Shown: piece by piece, positions 57,139 to 64,000 of the stretch
Numbering within the stretch: the first letter of the stretch is position 1
Layout of the letters: every line of letters starts with the position of its first letter
Assembly: GCF_014191355.1 (NCBI RefSeq)
Contig: NZ_JACHWM010000010.1
Coordinates: forward strand, 62,001-126,000
Origin: Methylobacterium sp. R2-1
GTDB lineage: Bacteria; Pseudomonadota; Alphaproteobacteria; Rhizobiales; Beijerinckiaceae
Direction: 5' to 3'
Length of the DNA: 64,000 nt
Notes under the pieces: generated by a model
What the model was told of the DNA's origin: nothing
The model's database searches: none
What the model saw: the letters and a program-made list of their open reading frames with translations, nothing else
Program-made: the position numbers and the translations under genes

Positions 57139-58305
57139 TTAGAGGTAGCTCAACCCCCGCCACCGGCCGCGCCGTTTCAGGCGCGCCATCCAGAGGCAGG
57201 CCGGGTAGAGGGCAAGCGCGAACACCGCCGCGATCAACCAGATCTGAAACGGCGCCCCGGCCTCGACCCGGCCGGAGGGGCCTGCGCGGTCGAGGACGGC
57301 GAGGCCGTCGTAGATCAGGCGCAAGGCCCACAGGTGCAGCAGGTAGAAGAACAGCGGCGCCCCGCCAAAGACGGTGAGCCAGCGTCGGTGTCGCTCCGGC
57401 AGGCGCTCGAACAGCGCGAGCAGCAGCAGGCCGGGGCCGAGGGTCGCGAGGAGGAAATCAGCCGAGGGCGGGTACTTGGTGAGGTTGATGAAGGACAGGG
57501 CGTCCGTGACGCCGTCCTTGCCCGCCTGCCAGGGATGCGGGTCGCCGTAGCCGTTGAGGCCGCGCAGGATCAGGAAGGCCGTCAGGCTCGCGAATCCGAG
57601 GGCGACGAGACGTCGGCGGCGCAGGGCCGGATCGGAACCGGGCGCGTAGAGCGGCCCCAGCGCGTAGCCCCCGGCGATGACGCCGAGCCAGGGCAGCACC
57701 GGGTAGGAGGTGCGCGCCGCGCCCCAGGGCAGCGGGATCATCCCACGCTGGTGCAGGATCGCCCACAATGCGTAGCCCGGCTGGTCGGGCGAGAGCACGA
57801 TCCCGTCAAGGGCGTTGTGGCCGAGCATGATCGCCAGCGCCACCCCGATCAGAGCCGGACGCGGCAGCCAGAGCAGGACTGCGAGCGCCACCATGCTGAG
57901 CCCGATCGCCCAGATCACCTGGAGATAGAGGACTGGCGGCAACAGGCTGCGGGTCCAGGCAAGGTTCACCAGGGTCACTTCGAGGGCGATCAGGAACAGC
58001 CCGCGCTTCAACAGGAAGGCGGAGGTCGCCGCCCGGCTGCCGTGCTTCTGCCCGTAGAGGCTCGCCGAAAGGCCCGTCAGCAGCAGGAAGACCGGTGCGC
58101 AGAGATGCGAGGTGGCCCGCGTCAGGAACAGGCCCGGCGGCGTCGCCGCGAGATTGACCGGATCGCTCACCTGGGCGTGCAGGTAGAAGAACTCGCGCAC
58201 ATGATCGACGAGCATCAGCAACATCACCAGCCCGCGAAGGGCATCGATGGCGCCGATGCGGGCGCGCGGAACCGGTCCCGCTGCGGCCTCTTGCCGAGCC
58301 AACAT
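57139..58305 (-). CDS. DUF1624 membrane protein (acyltransferase-like)
   Basis: A 388-residue multi-pass membrane protein with about ten hydrophobic helices. The N-terminal ARIGAIDALRGLVMLLMLVD, followed by HVREFF, is the DUF1624 / heparan-alpha-glucosaminide N-acetyltransferase-like signature; HLWALRLIYDG and PACLWMARLKRRGRWRGLSYL close the protein. The substrate is unknown. The start at 58305 overlaps the stop of the upstream TonB receptor (TGATG), so it is translated from the same mRNA and should be under the same cobalamin riboswitch. Confidence 0.85.
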   Translation of the reverse strand: MLARQEAAAGPVPRARIGAIDALRGLVMLLMLVDHVREFFYLHAQVSDPVNLAATPPGLFLTRATSHLCAPVFLLLTGLSASLYGQKHGSRAATSAFLLKRGLFLIALEVTLVNLAWTRSLLPPVLYLQVIWAIGLSMVALAVLLWLPRPALIGVALAIMLGHNALDGIVLSPDQPGYALWAILHQRGMIPLPWGAARTSYPVLPWLGVIAGGYALGPLYAPGSDPALRRRRLVALGFASLTAFLILRGLNGYGDPHPWQAGKDGVTDALSFINLTKYPPSADFLLATLGPGLLLLALFERLPERHRRWLTVFGGAPLFFYLLHLWALRLIYDGLAVLDRAGPSGRVEAGAPFQIWLIAAVFALALYPACLWMARLKRRGRWRGLSYL

Positions 58306-60545
58306 CAGAACCGCACCGTCAGCGTGCCGGTGAAGCGGCGCGGCGCGCCGGGATAGACCCGGAAGCGGTTGAGCGAACTCTCGTAATATTCGGTATCGAA
58401 TACGTTCTCGACGTTCAGCCCGAAGCGGAAGTTCTCGTAGCGGTAATAGGCGAGCATATCGACCGCGATGTAGGCCGGCAGGGCGAAGCTGTTGACCGCA
58501 TCCGCCGCCCGCTCGCCGACGCCGCGCACGCCGCCGCCGAGGCCGAGCCCCTTCCACGGACCGGCCTGCACCTCGTGGACCGCGAGCAGGCTGCCCGAGT
58601 GGCGCGGCACGTTGATGAGGGGCGCGCCGACCGGCAGCACGTTGTCCTTGGTCACGACCGCGTCGGCGAAGACGTAGCCTGCCAGGAGCTTGATCTCCGG
58701 CGTGATCTGGCCGGCAGCCGTCAGCTCGAAGCCCTGGCTCCTCACCCCGCCCGCGGCGAGCGAGAAGGCCGTATTGTTGGGGTCGGGCGTCAGCACGTTC
58801 CTCCGGTCGACCCGGAAGGCCGTGCCGGTGAGCGCCAGGGCGCCCCCGTAAAGGTCGATCTTGGTCCCGACCTCGTAGCCGATGCCGGTCTCCGGCGGGA
58901 AAGGCCCGGAGAGCGCCACCGCGGCCGCGTCGGGCCCGATATTCGGCCGGAAACTGGTGCCGACATTGGCGAAGAGGGCGAGCTCCGGGGTCGGCTGGTA
59001 GACGAGGCCCGCCCGCGGGGTCGCCGCGAAATAGGTCTGATCGACCTGGGAGCGCGGGATGCGCTCGCGGAACGATTGCTCGAAGAAGTCGAAGCGCACG
59101 CCCAGCAGCGCCTTCCACTCGGGGCTGAGGCTGATCTGGTCCTGCGCATAGAGGGCGGTGTTGGTGATCCGCTCCAGGTTGTTGCGGAAGCGGTCGATCG
59201 GCGGCAGCGGCTGGCCGTAGCGCGGATCGTAGATGTCGATGGCAAAGGTCGAACCCGGTCGAATCGTCGAGCGGTTGTAGACCGTCCGGCTGTCGGTGCT
59301 CTCGCGCTCGAAGCCGAGCAGCATCGTGTGGCCGATGCCGGCGGTGTCGAAGCGTCCGACCACCTCCGCTTGGCCGATCGCCGTGTCCCAGCGGTAGTCG
59401 CGCACGTTGCGGTCGCGGGAGACAGTGCGGTTATCGGCGGCGATGGCGCGGATCTCGGCCGACTCGCCCTCCAGCGTGCCAGTGTTGAAGTGGGTAGCAA
59501 GCCGCATCTGCCAGTCGGCGTTGAAGCGGTGATCGACCCGTACCTGCATCGTGTTGTTGGTCTGATAGGTGCTCTGGCCCGGCTCGCCGAGGAAGCGCGA
59601 GATCGGCAGCAGGCCGAGCCGTCCGTTGATGGCGATGACGCCGCGGTCGAAGATGATGCGGTTGCGCAGGAATTCGGTCTCGACGGTGATCCGGGTGTCC
59701 GGCGTGATCTGCCAGCTCAGGACGGGCGCGACGAGGAGCCGGTCGCTGTCCACGAAATCGCGAAAACTGCCCTGACGGCCGGCGGCGAGGTTGAAGCGGT
59801 AGAGGAGCGTGCCCTCCTCATTGAGCGCGCCGCCGGAATCGACCGTGCCGCGGAACTGCCCGAACGAACCCCACAGGCCGCCCATCTCGACGAACCGTTC
59901 CGCGGTCGGCTGCTTGGTGATGATGTTGACGAGCCCGCCCGGATCGCTGCGCCCGAACAGGCCGCCGCCGGGACCTTTGAGCACCTCGATGCGCTCGACG
60001 TTCTGCGTGTCGGGCGGGGGTGGCGTGCCGCGATTTAAGGGAAAGCCGTTCTTGTAGAACTCGGAGGTGGTGACGCCGCGGATGGCGTAGCTGAACACCG
60101 AGAGGCCGCCGAAATTGTTCTGCTGCGCCACGCCCGGCGTGTAGTTGAAGACGCGATCCACGCGGGTGGCGGCGAGATCCGTGATGACCTCACGCGGGGC
60201 CACGGTGACAATTTGAGGCACGTCGCGCTGGGGCGTGTCGGTCTTCGTGCTGCTCACCGCCCGGTCGGCCCGGTAGCCCGGCGTCGGGCCGATCAGGCCG
60301 ATCGTTCCGGCCGTCACCATCCGGCCATCGGGTGCGCCGTTGCCGGCGCCGCGGCCGGAGGCCTCGCCCTCGACGGCCAGTTCTTCCAGGACAACCGAAT
60401 CCTGCGCCCGCGCCTCCGGGCCGGGCAGGCCGGCGCAGAGCAGCGCGGCCAGCATCCAGCGCGGGGGCCGGACCAGATCGCGTCCCCCGGCGCAGTGAAC
60501 CGGTCTCACATCGATGACGGCGTTCAGGCTCGTCCGAACTCTCAC
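58305..60545 (-). CDS. TonB-dependent siderophore-type receptor under cobalamin riboswitch
   Basis: A 746-residue outer-membrane receptor. Signal peptide (RWMLAALLCAGLPGPEARAQ), TonB-box-like VVLEELAVEG, plug domain (TPQRDVPQIVTVAPREVITD, FSYAIRGVTTSEFYKNGFPL, NVERIEVLKGPGGGLFGRSD, PGGLVNIITKQP) and a barrel ending in RRFTGTLTVRF. The plug reads like FpvA/FhuA siderophore receptors rather than BtuB, yet a B12 riboswitch lies about 120 nt upstream, so a cobamide or a cobalt/iron chelate is the likely cargo (inference). The GTG at 60545 is the first available start; a start nearer residue 13 would fit the signal peptide as well. Confidence 0.88.
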   Translation of the reverse strand: MRVRTSLNAVIDVRPVHCAGGRDLVRPPRWMLAALLCAGLPGPEARAQDSVVLEELAVEGEASGRGAGNGAPDGRMVTAGTIGLIGPTPGYRADRAVSSTKTDTPQRDVPQIVTVAPREVITDLAATRVDRVFNYTPGVAQQNNFGGLSVFSYAIRGVTTSEFYKNGFPLNRGTPPPPDTQNVERIEVLKGPGGGLFGRSDPGGLVNIITKQPTAERFVEMGGLWGSFGQFRGTVDSGGALNEEGTLLYRFNLAAGRQGSFRDFVDSDRLLVAPVLSWQITPDTRITVETEFLRNRIIFDRGVIAINGRLGLLPISRFLGEPGQSTYQTNNTMQVRVDHRFNADWQMRLATHFNTGTLEGESAEIRAIAADNRTVSRDRNVRDYRWDTAIGQAEVVGRFDTAGIGHTMLLGFERESTDSRTVYNRSTIRPGSTFAIDIYDPRYGQPLPPIDRFRNNLERITNTALYAQDQISLSPEWKALLGVRFDFFEQSFRERIPRSQVDQTYFAATPRAGLVYQPTPELALFANVGTSFRPNIGPDAAAVALSGPFPPETGIGYEVGTKIDLYGGALALTGTAFRVDRRNVLTPDPNNTAFSLAAGGVRSQGFELTAAGQITPEIKLLAGYVFADAVVTKDNVLPVGAPLINVPRHSGSLLAVHEVQAGPWKGLGLGGGVRGVGERAADAVNSFALPAYIAVDMLAYYRYENFRFGLNVENVFDTEYYESSLNRFRVYPGAPRRFTGTLTVRF

Positions 60546-60667
60546 TGGGCGTGCTCTGGCTGTACGGGCGCAGGCCCGAGCGGATGCCCGACCGCGAGCG
60601 CGTGGACACGCACTCGCCGCTCAGGCACGCCGCCGGAACACCCCGCCCGGGGGACATCGTCGCGCCA

Positions 60668-60840
60668 AGGCAGGTCTCCTGGCTCACGGGTCAGCGCCTT
60701 CGTCCCGGCCTTCCCGGTGCGGCGCACCAGTGACCATCCCCGACGGGGCTCGCCGTTCACAGTTGCGGGGACAGCTTCGGCTTCGCCCGGACGGGCTTAC
60801 CGAATTCCCTCTTAGCCCCCGGCCTGTATCCGGCGGAACC
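60668..60840 (-). ncRNA. Cobalamin (AdoCbl-type) riboswitch
   Basis: Read on the minus strand, the element contains the class hallmarks in order: TAAGAGGGAATTCGGTAAG; GCTGTCCCCGCAACTGTGA (at 60775-60757); GGTCACTGGTGCG (around 60735); GGGAAGGCCGGGACGAAGG; GACCCGTGAG; and the B12 box AGCCAGGAGACCTGCC (60684-60669). It lies upstream of the TonB receptor at 60545 and should shut off that gene, and the coupled DUF1624 gene, when cobalamin is plentiful. Confidence 0.95.
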
Positions 60841-61216
60841 TTGACCGCAGCACCTTCGCTGCGGTGCGGCGCAGCGTCAACACGCAGACCAATGAAATGT
60901 AACAACATCACACAGCTTGTGGCTTGCCGAGCACACTCTCCCTTAGCGGCATTGTGGAACGCGGGCGCTGCAGCGGCCTCGCCGTCGGCGCCAAGGCCGC
61001 AGCAGCTCCGTTCAGCTCTGAAAATCGTGATCGAGCGATTTTTAACGGATATGGCTGCGATTTAGGCAAGATTAACCAAGATCCCGTTCAATGACGAAGG
61101 CTTAAGGTTGATCATTCCCTAATCGGCCAAGCCATCTCGATCGTCATTCTGGCACAGATATGCCGGGAGCGACGCCGGGAGGCCGTGTGGGATCCGCGTT
61201 GTCGAGTACCGCCCGC
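60841..61216. other. Intergenic region; promoter side of the riboswitch
   Basis: About 375 nt between the riboswitch (minus) and the second DUF2778 gene (plus). It holds the start sites of both, but I found no convincing element pair. The part 61010-61130 is AT-rich. No gene is seen. Confidence 0.45.
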
Positions 61217-62377
61217 ATGGACATCGCCGAGCTCGTCCAGAGTCGCTCCGCCCGGCCCGTCGTCCGCCGTCGGCGCAGGCCGCCCCTCGCAGCGCTCGCG
61301 CTCACCGCCCTCGGCGGCCTTGCGCTGGCCGGAATGCTGCAACCGCAGGATACCGACGCGCTCTCGCCCGCGGAGACGGCGCAGGTCTCGGCTGAGACCG
61401 AACAGGCTGACACCGCACCGGCCGCGCCCGGCGCCCTGGCCTGGATGCTCGACCCCGCGCCGGTGCTCGACACCGCCACAAGCGGCTTCGTCCAACAGGC
61501 TCCGAAGGTTGCCGCCTTTCGGTCGCCGGCCGTCCCGGAGCCGAGCGCGACCCTTGCCGCCCTCCCCGCGGCTCAGGTTGCCGACGCGGCACCCGCCGTC
61601 ACGCCGCGCCCGGCCGCGCCGATGGCCCGCGTCGCGCTCACCGTGCCGCTGCCGATGCGGCGCCCCGAGGAGTTCCGCTACGAGCCGCGGACGCAGACCG
61701 CGCGGGCTGCATCGGCTCGAGTCGCGGCAACCGCAACGGCGCGAGCCTCCACCGAACCAACCCGCAGCGTGTTCAGCGCCGCGGTCACCGACAACCGCAA
61801 CTTCCTCGAGAAGATGTTCGACCTGCCCGGCTCCGGGACGGCCCCGTCGTCGGCGCCAGCCATGGCTTATGCGGGGCTCGACAGCAGCGCGGTCGATTCG
61901 GCCGCGCGGCGGCGGCTCGTACCGGGTCCGGTCTCCGAGCCGGGGGTCGCTGTCTACGACATCAGCGCCGCCACCGTGACGCTGCCGAGCGGCGAGGTGC
62001 TGGAGGCCCATTCCGGCCTCGGCGTCGCCCAGGACAACCCGGACTACGTCCATGTCCGGATGCGCGGCGCCACTCCGCCCGGCGTCTACGATCTGCGGGA
62101 GCGCGAGGCTCTGTTCCACGGGGTGCGGGCGATCCGCCTCAATCCGGTCGGCGGCTCGGCCGCCATTCACGGGCGCGACGGCATCCTCGCCCACACCTAC
62201 ATGCTGGGCCCGAGTGGCGCGTCCAACGGCTGCGTCGTGTTCAAGAACTATCCCCGCTTCCTGCAGGCCTACCTGCGTGGCGAGGTCCGGCGCCTGGTCG
62301 TCGTGCCCGGCACCGCTCCCGGCGTCTTCGCCAGCCGGCGCAACGCCACGCCGCGCCGGTCGGCCTCCGCGGATTGA
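61217..62377 (+). CDS. DUF2778 (Tlde1-like) L,D-transpeptidase-fold protein, copy 2
   Basis: A 386-residue paralogue of the protein at 49339. An N-terminal cytoplasmic Arg-rich stretch (SARPVVRRRRRPP) is followed by one membrane helix (LAALALTALGGLALAGML), a long Ala/Pro/Thr-rich linker and the C-terminal DUF2778 domain: GVAVYDISAATVTLPSGEVL, EAHSGLGVAQDNPDYVHVRM, RGATPPGVYDLREREALFHG and the catalytic HTYMLGPSGASNGCVVFKNY. It is predicted to be anchored in the inner membrane facing the periplasm. The start MDIAELVQSRS is chosen over 61160. The domain is nearly superimposable on copy 1; only the linkers differ. Confidence 0.85.
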   Translation: MDIAELVQSRSARPVVRRRRRPPLAALALTALGGLALAGMLQPQDTDALSPAETAQVSAETEQADTAPAAPGALAWMLDPAPVLDTATSGFVQQAPKVAAFRSPAVPEPSATLAALPAAQVADAAPAVTPRPAAPMARVALTVPLPMRRPEEFRYEPRTQTARAASARVAATATARASTEPTRSVFSAAVTDNRNFLEKMFDLPGSGTAPSSAPAMAYAGLDSSAVDSAARRRLVPGPVSEPGVAVYDISAATVTLPSGEVLEAHSGLGVAQDNPDYVHVRMRGATPPGVYDLREREALFHGVRAIRLNPVGGSAAIHGRDGILAHTYMLGPSGASNGCVVFKNYPRFLQAYLRGEVRRLVVVPGTAPGVFASRRNATPRRSASAD

Positions 62378-62489
62378 GGGAGCCCAAAGGGATCCTCCCT
62401 TTGGCGGGGTGCCGGGGCAGAGCCCTGGCTCCCCTCAACCAGGGCTCCGCCCTGGACCCGCGAAACGATTCGTCCTTTCGAAACCTCGG
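62378..62489 (-). repeat. Dispersed palindromic repeat, family 1, copy B
   Basis: The reverse complement matches the element at 20019-20130: GAGGTTTCGAAAGGACGA at one end, AGGGCGGAGCCC in the middle and GATCCCTTTGGG near the other end. Its inner hairpin GAGCCCTGG/CCAGGGCTC is perfect. It starts directly after the DUF2778 stop and lies between convergent genes. Confidence 0.8.
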
Positions 62490-62504
62490 ACTTCAGCCGG
62501 CCCG

Positions 62505-62888
62505 TCAGCTCTTGGCGACGGGCTTGATCTTGAGCTGGTCGATCGCCCAGCGCCACGTCCCGTCCGATTGCCGGCGGGCCGATTCGACGGAGAGCGCGCC
62601 ATTCGGCAGCCGCGCGAAGGTAAGCGCGAGGTCGCCGTTGCGGATCGCCGGCAGCGTCTCCGGCTCGGGGAAGTCCGACTTGCGGGCGAGCAGATCCGTG
62701 TAGAAGCGGCGGATCTCGTCGTGGCCCGTTGCCACGATGTCGCCCGCAGCGACCACGGCCTGCGGCTCGTAGAGGGCGACCAGCCCCTCGGCGTCGCCGG
62801 CATTGGCCCGCTCGTGGAAGAGACGGGCCAGATCCTCCGGCTCCCGCGCCACGTCCACCTGCGTCACGTCCCGGTGCGTCTCGCTCAT
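62505..62888 (-). CDS. SnoaL-like (NTF2-fold) protein
   Basis: A 127-residue protein with the NTF2/SnoaL pattern: LARLFHERANAGDAEGLVAL, YEPQAVVAAGDIVATGHDEI, RRFYTDLLARKSDFPEP, ALTFARLPNGALSVESARRQ and DGTWRWAIDQLKIKP. Such proteins include small isomerases and hydrolases as well as many of unknown function. The start at 62888 is preceded by GGGAGGAAC. It lies 32 nt after the OsmC gene on the same strand and is probably co-transcribed with it. Confidence 0.82.
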   Translation of the reverse strand: MSETHRDVTQVDVAREPEDLARLFHERANAGDAEGLVALYEPQAVVAAGDIVATGHDEIRRFYTDLLARKSDFPEPETLPAIRNGDLALTFARLPNGALSVESARRQSDGTWRWAIDQLKIKPVAKS

Positions 62889-62920
62889 CGCTCGTTCCTC
62901 CCTGTCTGGTTCGGGTGTGT

Positions 62921-63364
62921 CTATTTCAGGCGGTTGCCCTGCCCATCCCGCACAGCGACCGTCACCGGAACGCCGGCCTTGACGCTCTCGGACACGGTGC
63001 AGAACTGCTCGAACTGGCCCAGCACCCGGTCGAGTCGGTCCATCGACTCGGCGGGCGCACCGAGGGCGATGTCGACCTCGATTCCGACGAGGCGCAGGCG
63101 CCCTTCCGGGTTGCGGGCCACGCGCCCGATCGCCTCCGCGCTCACGCCACCGCCCTCCTGCCGGTACTTGCCGAGCGCGAAGGCAAGGCTCGCGCAAAGG
63201 CAGTTGCTGACGGCGGCGATCAGCACCTGCTCCGGCGAGGGCCCTGTGCCGCCACCGATCGGCTCCGGCTCATCCGTCAGAAGCGGAACGAAGGCTTCAC
63301 CGAACTCGATCCGGAAGGCGTAGGCCTCGATCTGCCGGATCTTGATGCTGTGGTTGCCCGACAT
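62921..63364 (-). CDS. OsmC-family protein
   Basis: A 147-residue OsmC-like protein; family members reduce organic hydroperoxides with a pair of cysteines. Seen are IGGGTGPSPEQVLIAAVSNC, with the first redox Cys in the conserved helix (SNCLCASLAF), and a second Cys in QFEQFCTVSESVKAGVP. Gly/Pro pattern and length fit. It heads a two-gene unit with the SnoaL-like protein. Confidence 0.9.
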   Translation of the reverse strand: MSGNHSIKIRQIEAYAFRIEFGEAFVPLLTDEPEPIGGGTGPSPEQVLIAAVSNCLCASLAFALGKYRQEGGGVSAEAIGRVARNPEGRLRLVGIEVDIALGAPAESMDRLDRVLGQFEQFCTVSESVKAGVPVTVAVRDGQGNRLK

Positions 63365-63428
63365 CGCGGCCTCCTCGCCTCCCTATCAACGGCCCTAGCG
63401 CCACCGCGTTCGAGCTGCGCGTTGCGCC

Positions 63429-63460
63429 TTGACCTGCCATTCGTATCTGGTATACCAGAT
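63429..63460 (+). promoter_or_regulatory. Promoter overlapped by a perfect 16-bp palindrome (GntR-type operator)
   Basis: ATCTGGTATACCAGAT at 63445-63460 is identical to its reverse complement; CTGGTATACCAG resembles operators of GntR (FCD) regulators. TTGACC (63429-63434) and TATACC (63451-63456), 16 nt apart, form a promoter reading towards the PAS gene, so the palindrome covers its -10 element. Confidence 0.55.
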
Positions 63461-63540
63461 GCCAATTGATGAGCCACCGGAAAGAGCGGCCTCGATCCGG
63501 GAGATCCAAGACCCGGGAAGCCAAGGAGGCAACGCCTGCC

Positions 63541-63606
63541 ATGACCGAACGCGGCATCCTCGACAGCCATCGCGTCTCTCGACCTGCCGTGCGGCTTGTG
63601 GGCTAG
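63541..63606 (+). CDS. Possible 21-codon leader ORF
   Basis: ATG at 63541, preceded by AGGAGG (63524-63529) with an 11-nt gap, opens MTERGILDSHRVSRPAVRLVG and ends TAG at 63606, 24 nt before the PAS gene. It lies downstream of the operator-covered promoter. No family is known; it could be chance. Confidence 0.25.
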   Translation: MTERGILDSHRVSRPAVRLVG

Positions 63607-63630
63607 GGGCAGCAAAAAGGGAGGCAGCGG

Positions 63631-64000
63631 ATGGGCCAATCGCAGACCTTCGACACATCCGGGCTCGTCGCGGCGATCGGCGATGCGGTGGTGATCTCCG
63701 ACGCGGACGGACGGATCGTCACCTGGAACCCGGCCGCGGAACGAATCTTCGGCTTCTCGGAAGCCGAGGCCCTCGGCGAGACCCTCGATCTGATCACCCC
63801 GGAGCGTCACCGTCGACGCCACTGGGACGGTTACGCCAAGACGATGCGCACGGGTGAGACCCGCTACGGCACGTCACTGCTCAAGGTGCCCGCCCTGCAC
63901 AAGGATGGGCGGGCGCTCTCCATCGCCTTCACCGTGGCGCTGCTGCACGGCGCGAACGGCGAGGTCACCGGCATCGCCGCGATCATCCGCGACGAGACCG
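63631..64000 (+). CDS. PAS domain protein (partial, C-terminus off the window)
   Basis: The first 123 codons of a PAS sensor. MGQSQTFDTSGLVAAIGDAV is followed by VISDADGRIVTWNPAAERIF, GFSEAEALGETLDLITPERH and a PAC-like segment (HKDGRALSIAFTVALLHGAN, then GEVTGIAAIIRDET). GGGAGG lies just ahead of the ATG. It is similar to PAS proteins proposed to sense redox or small ligands; any output domain is beyond the edge. Confidence 0.85.
   Translation, partial: MGQSQTFDTSGLVAAIGDAVVISDADGRIVTWNPAAERIFGFSEAEALGETLDLITPERHRRRHWDGYAKTMRTGETRYGTSLLKVPALHKDGRALSIAFTVALLHGANGEVTGIAAIIRDET

Noticed and set aside
57088..60038. Plus-strand frames of 422 and 487 codons opposite the DUF1624 and TonB receptor genes
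   Set aside because: Gln/Arg/Glu-rich antisense translations with no start signals; the minus-strand genes have clear families.
1..64000. CRISPR arrays
   Set aside because: No regularly spaced direct repeats were found; the repeated elements seen are single palindromic copies.

Overview
The window looks like the chromosome of a Methylobacterium/Methylorubrum-type alphaproteobacterium (Hyphomicrobiales). This is inferred from very high GC, a complex I operon whose NuoE carries a long C-terminal extension, a bacterial NDUFA12 homologue, a fused urease gamma/beta subunit, pseudoazurin, a B12-dependent ribonucleotide reductase and a cobalamin riboswitch. No species marker was read directly.

Layout. 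1-6636 (minus): respiratory complex I genes nuoA-nuoF and the N-terminal third to half of nuoG. 7093-8438: tRNA-Asp(GUC) with its promoter, a CAP-domain lipoprotein and pseudoazurin. 8723-19243: housekeeping genes carB, greA, an ELM1-family protein, trxB, a LysR regulator, aroQ, accB and accC; aat follows at 19343. 20138-21285: a divergent tetR / DUF4188 pair. 21345-23715 (minus): DUF2155, a beta-propeller protein and NDUFA12. 24234-27965: nrdJ.

28098-36506 is an accessory and visibly decayed island. It opens with two perfect hairpins and then a tightly packed three-gene cassette: a cyclic-nucleotide-binding domain fused to a class III nucleotide cyclase, a tandem-domain cyclase, and an E2-E1 (Prok-E2 plus ThiF) fusion broken by a stop codon and a frameshift. 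The architecture resembles type II CBASS (cyclase plus Cap2 E2-E1), but with class III cyclases instead of a CD-NTase; it is the best candidate here for an undescribed signalling or immune system. Behind it lie the last about 40 residues of a histidine kinase cut at a CTAG by an IS701-family element, that IS (truncated and frameshifted), and a TniQ-like gene lacking its 5' end.

36585-48952: a DUF4198 protein with a TonB receptor, two large divergent PAS sensor kinases, a DUF1269 protein and an oleate hydratase. 49339-62377: two paralogous DUF2778 L,D-transpeptidase-like proteins bracket a complete urease operon (ureE-F-AB-C-G-D), a urea-binding urtA, and a TonB receptor plus DUF1624 membrane protein placed behind a cobalamin riboswitch. 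62505-64000: a SnoaL-like protein, an OsmC protein, a palindromic operator and the start of a PAS protein.

Two families of short dispersed palindromic repeats recur: about 112 bp at 20019 and 62378 in inverted orientation, and about 50 bp at 21298 and 45550, each of the latter overlapping the TAG stop codon of the adjoining gene. Almost all long overlapping frames on the opposite strand of real genes are high-GC shadows and were left out.
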